A DNA stretch of 64,000 nucleotides from Mycobacterium sp. Z3061 (GTDB lineage: Bacteria > Actinomycetota > Actinomycetes > Mycobacteriales > Mycobacteriaceae): assembly GCF_031583025.1 (NCBI RefSeq), contig NZ_CP134062.1, positions 5,615,234-5,679,233 of the forward strand, in the 5' to 3' direction. Positions 9,332-16,836 of the stretch are shown here, piece after piece. Position 1 is the first letter of the stretch. Each line of letters begins with the position of its first letter. The notes below the pieces were generated by a model, which saw only the letters and a list, made by a program, of their open reading frames with translations, was not told the DNA's origin and did not search any database. The translations under genes were made by a program, and so were the position numbers.

Positions 9332-10123
9332 TTACGTCAGCCCGATATTGTCCGACAGTTGGGCAAGCACGCGACGGTCTCGCTCCCGCACAACTTCGGG
9401 GTCGGTCTCCTGGATGAACTCGAGCGCGTTAAATCCGTCCCCTTGCTTCCGGTTCTGGGGAGGCTCTAACCCCTCGATGAGGAGCGCCTCCATCGTCGCG
9501 ATCAGACCCTGTACCGCTATACCAAGGGTCGGCATGGGACTCAACTCTCCGTCTTCGCGGACACCTCGCACCCCAAACCAAGAGAACCGATTCCACCGGC
9601 CGGTCAGCCGATCTCGGGTGTGGTCAAACAGCCGTAAACCCAAGCGCGGCTCAGTGATTCTGCCGACATAGATCGCACGGCTTCCGTCGTAAAGGATGTA
9701 GACGCCCGCTTGCGCAGTGAAGTTTACGGGGGCACTGCCAGACTGCTGCACGCCCAGTAACCGAGGCATAGCGGGCTTCCATTGCACTCGATCTCGATCC
9801 CAAAACATTCCAAAGGCGTTGATGAGGCCCATTTCACGGGCGTCTTCCCGTGCCTCATCGGCTTCTTCGACGCCCTTTTGGACCATCTTCGTTCCGGTAA
9901 CGCGGAGCGCGTACACACCGCGCTCCACCTTGACAAACGGAGATCTCTTACGTGACCGAATCGACTCAGACAAATTCGCCGCCACTGTTGCAGCAGGCGT
10001 AGCGCCGACGTTGACCCGGTAACCGCTGTCGATGATGGCCTGCGCAATCTCGGCATAGTGCATCGGGATCCCGCTGTCCTGCAGCACCTTCACTATTGCC
10101 TCACGCCAGGGCATATCCGCCAT
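9332..10123 (-). CDS. HARE-HTH / GIY-YIG nuclease
   Basis: This 263-residue protein has two parts. Residues 4-75 (PWREAIVKVLQDSGIPMHY through VERGVYAL) match the HB1/ASXL or HARE-HTH winged-helix module, which in bacteria is fused to restriction and modification enzymes and is thought to read modified DNA. Residues 139-225 carry a GIY-YIG nuclease core: GVYIL at 140-144, YVG at 152-154, R164, H168, an acidic segment MEALLIEG at 211-218 for metal binding, and N224. Those catalytic positions are intact, so the enzyme is probably active. It is encoded on the minus strand and ends about 200 bp from the convergent small gene at 8681-9124. The likely role is cleavage of foreign or modified DNA next to the DISARM-like genes. 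An alternative is a repair nuclease. Confidence 0.75.
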   Translation of the reverse strand: MADMPWREAIVKVLQDSGIPMHYAEIAQAIIDSGYRVNVGATPAATVAANLSESIRSRKRSPFVKVERGVYALRVTGTKMVQKGVEEADEAREDAREMGLINAFGMFWDRDRVQWKPAMPRLLGVQQSGSAPVNFTAQAGVYILYDGSRAIYVGRITEPRLGLRLFDHTRDRLTGRWNRFSWFGVRGVREDGELSPMPTLGIAVQGLIATMEALLIEGLEPPQNRKQGDGFNALEFIQETDPEVVRERDRRVLAQLSDNIGLT

Positions 10124-10613
10124 CTAACCCGCCGCCTCCTCGCATGTCCGAGCAAGTCGTCATGAAAGTATCGTCACATCGACTAGATCCGGAAGACGCC
10201 TTCGGCAAGAAATTGGGCTTGCTCTGCGGCGCGGGTGCTGTGTCACCGAATATGCGGCGGTCACCGTCGACGTTTCCACCTGTAATCCGCCAATTGTCGA
10301 ATCTCTTTGAGACCATGGCCAGCGGCCCACGTGTAGCCGCCGCGAACGCATCCCCTCTGTCCGAACCGCCCCAACTCGTTGTGGCGTCAGTCGGCCCAGG
10401 CACCCCATCCACCACGCCCCGGCCAAAGTGAAGAATATGCAGGTTAATGCGATTGCCCCCGCCGGGGGCGATCTGATTCCTCAGCGCTGAGAGCGGCCGG
10501 CCCCCGTCGGGGGCATGGTCAGTCCAAACGAATGCCCCCAGCGGGGGCAACCGATTCGCTCAATTACGAGCTGCCCCCAATGGGGGCAGTGAGCATCAGC
10601 TATTGCGGCGCGG
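10124..10613. other. 490-bp non-coding stretch upstream of the GIY-YIG gene
   Basis: No convincing gene is present between the GIY-YIG nuclease start and the end of the ADP-ribosylglycohydrolase gene. One minus-strand frame (10101-10550) is open for 149 codons, but it is Gly-rich, lacks domain features and runs into the nuclease gene, so I treat it as chance. The right third carries four copies of a GC-rich palindrome listed separately. The rest should include the promoter for the nuclease gene. Confidence 0.5.
10455..10587. repeat. Four copies of a 15-bp palindrome, GCCCCC-N3-GGGGGC
   Basis: Copies lie at 10455-10469, 10500-10514, 10534-10548 and 10573-10587. Each has perfect 6-bp arms GCCCCC/GGGGGC around a different 3-bp centre (GCC, GTC, AGC, AAT). 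Start-to-start distances are 45, 34 and 39 bp, and the sequences between are unrelated. Arms conserved while centres vary suggests selection for the palindrome, as for protein-binding sites or RNA hairpins. They sit just past the stop codon of the ADP-ribosylglycohydrolase gene and about 330 bp before the GIY-YIG gene. No T-tract follows, so intrinsic termination is only one possibility. Confidence 0.85.
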
Positions 10614-12044
10614 TTATGGTGCCAGTCGCCGAATCGCCGCGAGGAAGTCACTGTTTGGCCAAGCGCCCGGTAGCACCGCAGCGACCTGCTGCAGCGCCAG
10701 CGCGCCGCTGATCCTCTGCTTGCGCGCTCCGTAAAGTGCGGCCACCGTGGGTGTCCGACTCTGACAGGCCACACAATGCAGGAGCACCTTGCGGCCTTCG
10801 CCGCGCAGTTGCTCGATGACGCGCACCGTGTCCGTCAGCACAAAATCCAAGTTGGAGTTGGCGTCCGGGCCGACGATGTCGATTAGTCGGATGTCGACCT
10901 GCTCGACGCCCGGTGGCAAGTCCTCGTCATTTACCCGGCACAAAGAAACCACGGCCTCTACGCCCGACGGGAGACTCTGCAACGCTGAAACATCTCCGAG
11001 CCAGAGCCCATCATCGTGGGGATGCCGCACCGGCGTCATCCCGGATGGCGCGTAGCCGAACGGCTTGTCCGCCTTCACAATCCTGGTGCCTAGCGTAACG
11101 AGATCGCGGCTTCGCATCCCAGGCCAGCCGTGCAGCACGCGACGCCAGTCTGCCGGAATCGCTGAGGCCCCATAGACAGCGCCGAGCAAACCGCCCGCGA
11201 TAGCCGCAACGGTGTCAGTGTCTCTCCCACCCCGCACTGCGGCGTCGAGCGCCTGGCGCAGGTGGTCAGCGCGGAATACGCCTCCTGCTGGGTCGTCCTG
11301 CGGAACAGGGGTGTTCGCGATGGCACACCACGCGGCCTGTAGCGCCTCAACAACCCAGCCATTGTTATTGAAGTCCGATGGCTGCGAGGCCTCAGCGACA
11401 TCGAGCCGCGTGCCCCATAGGTCTCGGCGATCTATGTCGATGTGCTGCAGGCCGATTCGAGCGTCAAGCTCACCAGTCAGGATTGAGTGCCGGATCGCGC
11501 AGCACCACAGCACGCATGCGTCGCCCGCTTCCGGGTCATAGTGCGTGAGCTCGCTGAGAGCACGGGCCGCTTCGACCAGCGCTGCCTCGTCGTCAAGACA
11601 AGCGAGTGCCACTGGCGCAGTGCGCATCAAGGAGCCGTTGCCAGCGCTACGGCCCGTCAGCTCATGCAGCCGGGCGGCCTCTTCGCGTACTTTCGCTGCG
11701 GAGATACCCTGTCGACCGGCCTGGCTCAGCACCGACCGCGTCTGAATCCCAACGTCTTTGGCGCGCTGTGACCACTCGTACCATCGTTTCACGATGGCAT
11801 CGAGTGCCTGCTCGGTGCGTAAATCCTTCCCGGTGGCGGCTAACTCCGCGATTGCGATTGCCATTGAGGTGTCGTCGGTCCACTCACCGGCTGCCCAGCC
11901 GAAACCGCCGCCACCAACCATGGCCACTTCAAGGCCTGGGCCGCGTGGCGGGCCGAACTCGTATGGCGCGCCCAAGGCATCACCGGCGGCGGTGGCCAGC
12001 AGTGTTCCGCAAGCTCGGTCGAGTTGAGCGTTTGTCAATTTCAT
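10614..12044 (-). CDS. ADP-ribosylglycohydrolase fused to dual-specificity-phosphatase-like domain
   Basis: The first 310 or so residues of this 476-residue protein form an ADP-ribosylglycohydrolase fold. It has the N-terminal GDALGAPYEF and EWTDDTSMAIA metal-binding segments, the internal NGSLMRTAPVAL, and the C-terminal GGRDTDTVAAIAGGLLGA that completes the two-magnesium site. The enzyme family removes ADP-ribose from proteins or nucleic acids. Residues 360-476 resemble a Tyr/dual-specificity phosphatase, with the P-loop LLHCVACQSRT (HCX5R, Cys424 and Arg430). ATG 12044 follows an AGGAA motif. The order serine recombinase, small ORF, this gene on the same strand suggests an operon. In a defence-island setting it could reverse toxic ADP-ribosylation or process ADP-ribose signals; this is inference. 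All visible catalytic residues are intact. Confidence 0.85.
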   Translation of the reverse strand: MKLTNAQLDRACGTLLATAAGDALGAPYEFGPPRGPGLEVAMVGGGGFGWAAGEWTDDTSMAIAIAELAATGKDLRTEQALDAIVKRWYEWSQRAKDVGIQTRSVLSQAGRQGISAAKVREEAARLHELTGRSAGNGSLMRTAPVALACLDDEAALVEAARALSELTHYDPEAGDACVLWCCAIRHSILTGELDARIGLQHIDIDRRDLWGTRLDVAEASQPSDFNNNGWVVEALQAAWCAIANTPVPQDDPAGGVFRADHLRQALDAAVRGGRDTDTVAAIAGGLLGAVYGASAIPADWRRVLHGWPGMRSRDLVTLGTRIVKADKPFGYAPSGMTPVRHPHDDGLWLGDVSALQSLPSGVEAVVSLCRVNDEDLPPGVEQVDIRLIDIVGPDANSNLDFVLTDTVRVIEQLRGEGRKVLLHCVACQSRTPTVAALYGARKQRISGALALQQVAAVLPGAWPNSDFLAAIRRLAP

Positions 12045-12172
12045 GAGGCAGTTTCCTTTCTCCCACCGACAAGGACGGTGTGGTCAAGATCCAACGACTA
12101 CGGCATTTGAGACCGGACGATGGACCAACGGTGGCTGTAACCGTTCCTCTCGGTGGTGCCGCTCTTGTCGGC

Positions 12173-12331
12173 CTAGGTGCCGGGTAACGGCGGATCGTCG
12201 CTGAATTCCGCTGCCGTGTCAGCGATGTCAGCCCACGGAGGCAGACCAGCAGCCGCACGCAGAATGTTGGTTGAGCGCAGAGGGTCGTCCTTCGGCAGGA
12301 CGTAGTAGCGGTTTGCCTCCGACATCGCCAT
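12173..12331 (-). CDS. Small 52-aa protein following the recombinase gene
   Basis: An ATG at 12331 lies four bases after the stop codon of the serine recombinase gene, and the frame runs 52 codons to TAG at 12173. A second ATG two codons in is possible. The product begins MAMSEANRYYVLPKDDPL and has a helical centre followed by an acidic, Pro-rich end. I recognise no family. The tight spacing to the recombinase and the same strand as the ADP-ribosylglycohydrolase gene argue that it is real and part of one transcript. Confidence 0.5.
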   Translation of the reverse strand: MAMSEANRYYVLPKDDPLRSTNILRAAAGLPPWADIADTAAEFSDDPPLPGT

Positions 12332-12335
12332 TCAC

Positions 12336-12983
12336 CTACACCGCAGGCACTTCAGAGAAGTAGCGGTACATGGTGGCCCGGCTGACGCCCAGGTACTTCG
12401 CGATGTCGCGAGCCGTATGGCCCTCATCCCTCATTCTCATGGCCGTGGCGACGTGGTTCGGGTCGAGGACCTTCCTACGCCGCCCGAACTTGGTGCCTTT
12501 CGCAAGCGACATCTCGCGTTTGAGAGCGGTGCGTTCCTTGACCAGTTCGCGCTCGTATTCGGCGAGTGCACCGAGAACCCCGATCATCATGCGGCCCGCT
12601 GCGGTGGACGAGTCGATGCCGTCGGTGGTCGAGATCAGTGTTACGCCACGGTCTGTCAACGCCTTGACTGTCTCCAACACGTGAAGGAGATTGCGGCCAA
12701 GCCGGTCTAGCTTCCAGACCACGACGCTGTCGCCCTCGCGCACATAGTCCAGCAGCGCACCAAGACCAGGCCGGTCATCCCGAGCACCAGACATAGTGTC
12801 GGAGAAAGTCTTCGACACACCAGCCGCTGCGAGCGCCGAGGTCTGTTGTTCCAACGTTTGGGCTACTGTGCTGACACGGACGTACCCCACACGCGTGCCA
12901 CCATTATCGCTGCAGCTTTGCTGAACCCCATCGAACTTGGTCATCACCTCGAAGAACAACCCAGACGCGGACTGTATTCCCAT
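12336..12983 (-). CDS. Serine recombinase (resolvase/invertase family)
   Basis: The product is a small serine recombinase of the Tn3-resolvase/Hin type. VGYVRVSTVAQTLEQQ carries the nucleophilic Ser38, followed by FSDTMSGARDDRPGL, VVWKLDRLGRN with the catalytic-type Arg residues, and GALAEYERELVKERT. A C-terminal helix-turn-helix (ARDIAKYLGVSRATMYRYF) binds the crossover site. Length is normal for the family (up to 215 residues); a later ATG at 12944 is an equally good start and would remove a non-conserved 13-residue leader. There is no transposase gene next to it, so it is a solitary resolvase, either left from a Tn3-like element or serving multimer resolution or inversion. I did not identify its recombination sites. 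Confidence 0.9.
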   Translation of the reverse strand: MGIQSASGLFFEVMTKFDGVQQSCSDNGGTRVGYVRVSTVAQTLEQQTSALAAAGVSKTFSDTMSGARDDRPGLGALLDYVREGDSVVVWKLDRLGRNLLHVLETVKALTDRGVTLISTTDGIDSSTAAGRMMIGVLGALAEYERELVKERTALKREMSLAKGTKFGRRRKVLDPNHVATAMRMRDEGHTARDIAKYLGVSRATMYRYFSEVPAV

Positions 12984-13403
12984 CTAGGGATGCTTCAACT
13001 TGTCACTTCGAGAAGACATCCGCGATTTCCAACGAGCGCAAGGGTCATGGGCCGGGCGACACACCAGGTGGGATTCGAGGGTCGCGTTTACGCTCTTCTG
13101 TCACGCGAACCTGGGGCCTCACAGCGTCGGCACCGCTTCGCCCATGGCCATCGGTGGACAGAGCCCAGCTGCGGCCCGCCGGGCAAAGAGAAGCGCGACC
13201 ATCTTCATCACGAGCGTCGTAGCGCGTCGACGTTAAGTGTGCGCCTTCTGCGAAATTGAAGTGCGCGCGACCGAGCGGGCAGGCCCCGGCGCGACAACTG
13301 GCCACAGCGCTGACCGAATAGTTCGGCTTGTCACCGCAGGCGTGCAATATAAGAGTGAATCTCCGCGACGAAGCGCGGGTGAATGAATAGGCAGCGGGCA
13401 ACG
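12984..13403. other. Divergent intergenic region, about 400 bp
   Basis: This lies between the minus-strand recombinase and the plus-strand OLD-type gene. Open frames on both strands (up to 137 codons) have no domain-like content and I take them as chance. It should contain the promoters of both transcription units. I see no repeats or RNA genes. Confidence 0.4.
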
Positions 13404-15818
13404 ATGAAACTTGCGAGGCTAGACGTACGGTTCTTCCGTTCCTTTAACTACGACTACGAGCGGAAGTTTCGCGTCGGGGGGACGCCTGAGGCGTGGGAAG
13501 ACGTAACGCAAGGCTGGTTTCCCTTCGTCCGAGTTCCTCTCGAGCCCGACATCACCGCCGTCGTCGGCGCAAACGAGTCCGGCAAGAGCCAGCTACTCAC
13601 TGCGGTGACGGCGGCGCTGACGGGTGAGCCAATCGAGCGATCGGACTTTTGCCGCTACAGCGAGCTCTACTCCGTAAGGAGTGAAGAGATAAGACTGCCC
13701 GAGTTTGGCGCAGTCTTCAGGCTCGAGAGCGAAGACGACGATCTTGTCAGCTCGCTCGGCCTTCCTGACCCTACTGCCGAAGTTGCGCTCTATCGACCTG
13801 GCTCTAGTGCGCCCTTCCTGGTGATGGGAGGCGAACGCCACGCGATCACTGCCGAGCAGGTTGCGCTCCTTGAGGCCGGATTGCCGACGTTCGAGGATCT
13901 CGAAACAGACTTGGCGATACCCGACTCGGTGTCCATTGACGAGCTCGCTGGCCGGCCGCGAACGCCGATCCACAACAGACAGCGACGCCTCGCTCTCTTG
14001 GAAAAGCTTGCTGGCATCGACTCCTCGTCTGAGCCCACCGCGACTGGCACTGCAATCACGTCGGCACTCGCCGTCGGTGAAGGAGACGCAGAACGGGAGG
14101 CCGAAGCCCGACGCAAAGCCGAGTTTGAACTCGCACGCAAGCTGCTGATCGACGGTGCGGGTATTGCGCCGCAGTCCTTCGAGGAGCTTCGAAGCGCCAT
14201 AGCCGCTGGCAAAGAGGGACACGTCGAAGCTGTCATCGGTGCGATGAATGCTGCCATCAAGGAGAATCTGAACATCCAAAGGTGGTGGTCGCAAGATCGA
14301 GATTTCGAGCTGCTAGTTGAGCCACGTGAGCAAGAACTGGCTTTCGTGATCCAGGACCGGACGACCGCGAAGTACTCCTTCGGCGAACGAAGTCAAGGCC
14401 TGCGGTACTTCCTGAGTTACTTTGTGCAGCTCACGTCGCACCGAATCAACAATATCAAGCCGGACATACTGCTCCTGGATGAGCCCGACGCCTACCTCTC
14501 AAGCGTTGGCCAGAACGACCTGTTGCGGCTACTTCAAGACTATGCGTTACCAGAGGACGGGGGTCCAGCAAGTCAGGTCCTCTATGTAACCCACTCCCCG
14601 TTCTTGATCGACAAGAACGCTCCTCACCGAATACGGGTACTAGACAAAGGCTCTGAAGACGAAGGCACCCGTGTGGTCCGCGACGCAGCGAACAACCGCT
14701 ACGAGCCACTGCGTTCATCTCTCGGCGAGTACGTGGCTGAGACGGCATTCATCGGCGGGAAAAATCTCTTCGTCGAGGGGCACGCAGACCAGATATTGAT
14801 CGCCGGGTTGTCGGCCCACCTCCGCCACCAAAACCAAACTGTCGCGGATGTTCTGGACTTGAACGAGGTTACAGTCATTGCGGCGGGCGGAGCCGACAGT
14901 GTTCCCTACATGGTGTACCTCGCTCGCGGGCGCGACAGTGTGAAGCCGCCATGTGTAGCGCTTCTCGACGGAGACGCTTCGGGTCAAGAGGCCGAGCGAG
15001 TATTGAAGAGAGGAGAAGTGCGTCAACGGCGCATCTTGCGCGACGATTACATCGTTCGCTTGGACATGTGGGCCGAAACGGTCGATTTGGGGCTCGAGTC
15101 AGCTGTAGTCGTCCGCGAGATCGAGGATTTGTTACCGTTGGCGCTCGCTCATCGCGCTGCGTTGAACTATCTGGCCCGCTTTGCTGATCTCGCTTCTACG
15201 GAAGCGCAGGCTTTTACCGTGGAAAATATTGCGGCGCTGCTCCCAACTCACGAAGGCAGAGTTTGGGATGCCTTGCATGACAGCTACAAACAAGCATTCC
15301 CAGAAGAACACCTGGAGAAGGCGGGTCTGGCACGAGAAGTGGTGTCGCTCATAACCAACCACCCCGAGATTGATGGCGCCGACCGTCTTCGGGCGCGGTT
15401 CGCGCCGCTCCTCCGGCACCTGGCAGAGCGGTTGGATGAGGCCGAGGCGGAGGAGCTTCACAACCGAAGCGACGACAGGATGAAGCGAGCAATCAAAAGC
15501 TTTGAGCGCGATTACACGCAAGGAATTCGCAAACAACAAGCTGCTCGCCTGCTTCGAGAAATCGGGATAGCTTCTCGCACATCGCCATTCAAGGGCGAAA
15601 TACAGGCAAAACTCGAGAGGATCGAGACTGATTTCGAGATCAGGGATCTGCGCGTTCCCAACGTACCGCGGTTCGACGAGTTTCAAATCGCGATACGCGC
15701 ACTGTCGGTGACTGAGCGGCTCGCCTACCAAGATGACATAGAAAGAGATCCTGCGGCGGCAGTGTTGACGCTACCTTCCCCTAAGGCTGCGCTAAGGCGT
15801 CGGAAGAAGACAAGCTGA
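13404..15818 (+). CDS. OLD-type ATPase / TOPRIM nuclease
   Basis: This 804-residue protein has the two-part build of overcoming-lysogenization-defect (OLD) nucleases. The N-terminal SMC/ABC-like ATPase has Walker A GANESGKSQLL near residue 55, a split domain with helical insertion, a signature-like FGERSQGLRYFLSY, Walker B ILLLDEPDAYL, and the H-loop VTHSPFLID. The TOPRIM half follows: LFVEGHADQ with the conserved Glu near 456 and ALLDGDASG near 522. Some 280 C-terminal residues complete it. An in-frame ATG at 13383 is possible, but the family usually starts close to KLARLDVRFFRSF. OLD proteins act in anti-phage defence, alone (class 1) or with a UvrD-like helicase as Gabija (class 2). No UvrD gene follows here, so class 1 or a new pairing is more likely. 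Confidence 0.88.
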   Translation: MKLARLDVRFFRSFNYDYERKFRVGGTPEAWEDVTQGWFPFVRVPLEPDITAVVGANESGKSQLLTAVTAALTGEPIERSDFCRYSELYSVRSEEIRLPEFGAVFRLESEDDDLVSSLGLPDPTAEVALYRPGSSAPFLVMGGERHAITAEQVALLEAGLPTFEDLETDLAIPDSVSIDELAGRPRTPIHNRQRRLALLEKLAGIDSSSEPTATGTAITSALAVGEGDAEREAEARRKAEFELARKLLIDGAGIAPQSFEELRSAIAAGKEGHVEAVIGAMNAAIKENLNIQRWWSQDRDFELLVEPREQELAFVIQDRTTAKYSFGERSQGLRYFLSYFVQLTSHRINNIKPDILLLDEPDAYLSSVGQNDLLRLLQDYALPEDGGPASQVLYVTHSPFLIDKNAPHRIRVLDKGSEDEGTRVVRDAANNRYEPLRSSLGEYVAETAFIGGKNLFVEGHADQILIAGLSAHLRHQNQTVADVLDLNEVTVIAAGGADSVPYMVYLARGRDSVKPPCVALLDGDASGQEAERVLKRGEVRQRRILRDDYIVRLDMWAETVDLGLESAVVVREIEDLLPLALAHRAALNYLARFADLASTEAQAFTVENIAALLPTHEGRVWDALHDSYKQAFPEEHLEKAGLAREVVSLITNHPEIDGADRLRARFAPLLRHLAERLDEAEAEELHNRSDDRMKRAIKSFERDYTQGIRKQQAARLLREIGIASRTSPFKGEIQAKLERIETDFEIRDLRVPNVPRFDEFQIAIRALSVTERLAYQDDIERDPAAAVLTLPSPKAALRRRKKTS

Positions 15819-15862
15819 CATGGTGCGGCGGCAAAATCCCGGCCGACCGCCAGCCAACCGCG

Positions 15863-16465
15863 TTGGGGGCCGAGATGGTTGATGAGCTGTGGATCGGCCC
15901 AGCGACCCGAGACGACTACTACGCCATCGGACTCATGCACGCCTCGGCCTATGTGAACTGCTACGGCAAATTCATCGAACCCAAGCTCCTCGCCGGGGCT
16001 GATGCGACCAGCTTCATACAAATCTACTTCGAGCTCACTATGACCCAGGGGCTGACGATATGGGTGGCCAAACTCGCGGGGACGCCGGTGGCCGTCGCCA
16101 TCTTCGGTCCCGAGCCCCTTGGTGTGAATCCCAGTTCGGGCAATTTCGATGCCGCCTCCGACGGCAGACGCGGTTGGATAGAGGCGCTGTACGTCGACCA
16201 CAGCAAAGTGCGTGACCATATAGGGCAGCGCCTGCTGGAAAGGATTTCCGAGCAGATGGACTTCGCTGTGATCGCCTTGGACTGCGCCAAGCTGAATAAG
16301 GATGGCTGCGCATTTTGGGAGAAGATGGGATTTCGCCGGTACGGCGACGGACTGGCACACCCGGTCGCGGACTACGGCGATGTGGAAACGGTCCGTTATG
16401 TCCTTGAACGGTTTGACGGCAAGAAATCCCCACTTCGGCAAGAGAACTCGCCGTCTGAAACTTAG
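15863..16465 (+). CDS. GNAT-family N-acetyltransferase
   Basis: The product, up to 200 residues from TTG 15863 (or 196 from ATG 15875), reads as a GNAT domain. It opens with IGPATRDDYYAIGLMHASAY, has a central strand WVAKLAGTPVAVAIFG, then the motif A region IEALYVDHSKVRDHIGQRLLE with an atypical acetyl-CoA loop, and a final CAFWEKMGFRRYG. It starts 44 bp after the OLD-type gene on the same strand, which suggests one transcript. GNAT proteins can be toxins that acetylate aminoacyl-tRNA, or ordinary metabolite acetyltransferases. No DUF1778-type antitoxin is visible, so the toxin idea has no direct support beyond context. Confidence 0.7.
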   Translation: MGAEMVDELWIGPATRDDYYAIGLMHASAYVNCYGKFIEPKLLAGADATSFIQIYFELTMTQGLTIWVAKLAGTPVAVAIFGPEPLGVNPSSGNFDAASDGRRGWIEALYVDHSKVRDHIGQRLLERISEQMDFAVIALDCAKLNKDGCAFWEKMGFRRYGDGLAHPVADYGDVETVRYVLERFDGKKSPLRQENSPSET

Positions 16466-16836
16466 GTCCGCGTCCGTGCCGCCCCAGGGAAGACGCGCCC
16501 GGCCCACGAACTCTTACCAACCGCAGCGTCCGGCTAGCCGAGCTGAGTTGCGGCCAGCGGAAGGGAGCCGAGCGTCGCGCGCGCTGCACACCGTCCGACC
16601 AGCTGCGACCCTGTTTCGAGACACCGGCAGTGAGACTGACTTTCGAGATACGCCGACCTGGGCAGATGCGATTCCCGATTGCCGGATGCCCGGTGTCTCG
16701 TATTTGCTCTTTTTTGAGACCACCCGATAGTTGCTGTTGTTAGGACTAGGCGTACACCAGACATCACCGCTGGCATGTCGAGCCGCCCCGTGCGCCACAC
16801 GGAAACGGGCTTTGGCCAGGCCGGAACCGAGCAGGT
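16466..16836. other. 371-bp stretch with no recognisable gene
   Basis: Between the GNAT gene and the beta-helix membrane protein gene I find only short overlapping frames without domain character. I see no tRNA, no tandem repeat and no clear terminator. It probably carries the promoter of the downstream gene. Confidence 0.4.

Noticed and set aside
10101..10550. 149-codon minus-strand open frame upstream of the GIY-YIG gene
   Set aside because: Gly-rich, no domain features, covers three of the palindromes and overlaps the nuclease gene start.
10455..10587. Possible CRISPR array
   Set aside because: Repeats are only 15 bp, palindromic with changing centres, and spacers of 19-30 bp are irregular; there are no cas genes.
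13404..15818. Gabija GajA
   Set aside because: The OLD-type fold fits, but no UvrD-like gajB follows; the next gene is a GNAT acetyltransferase.
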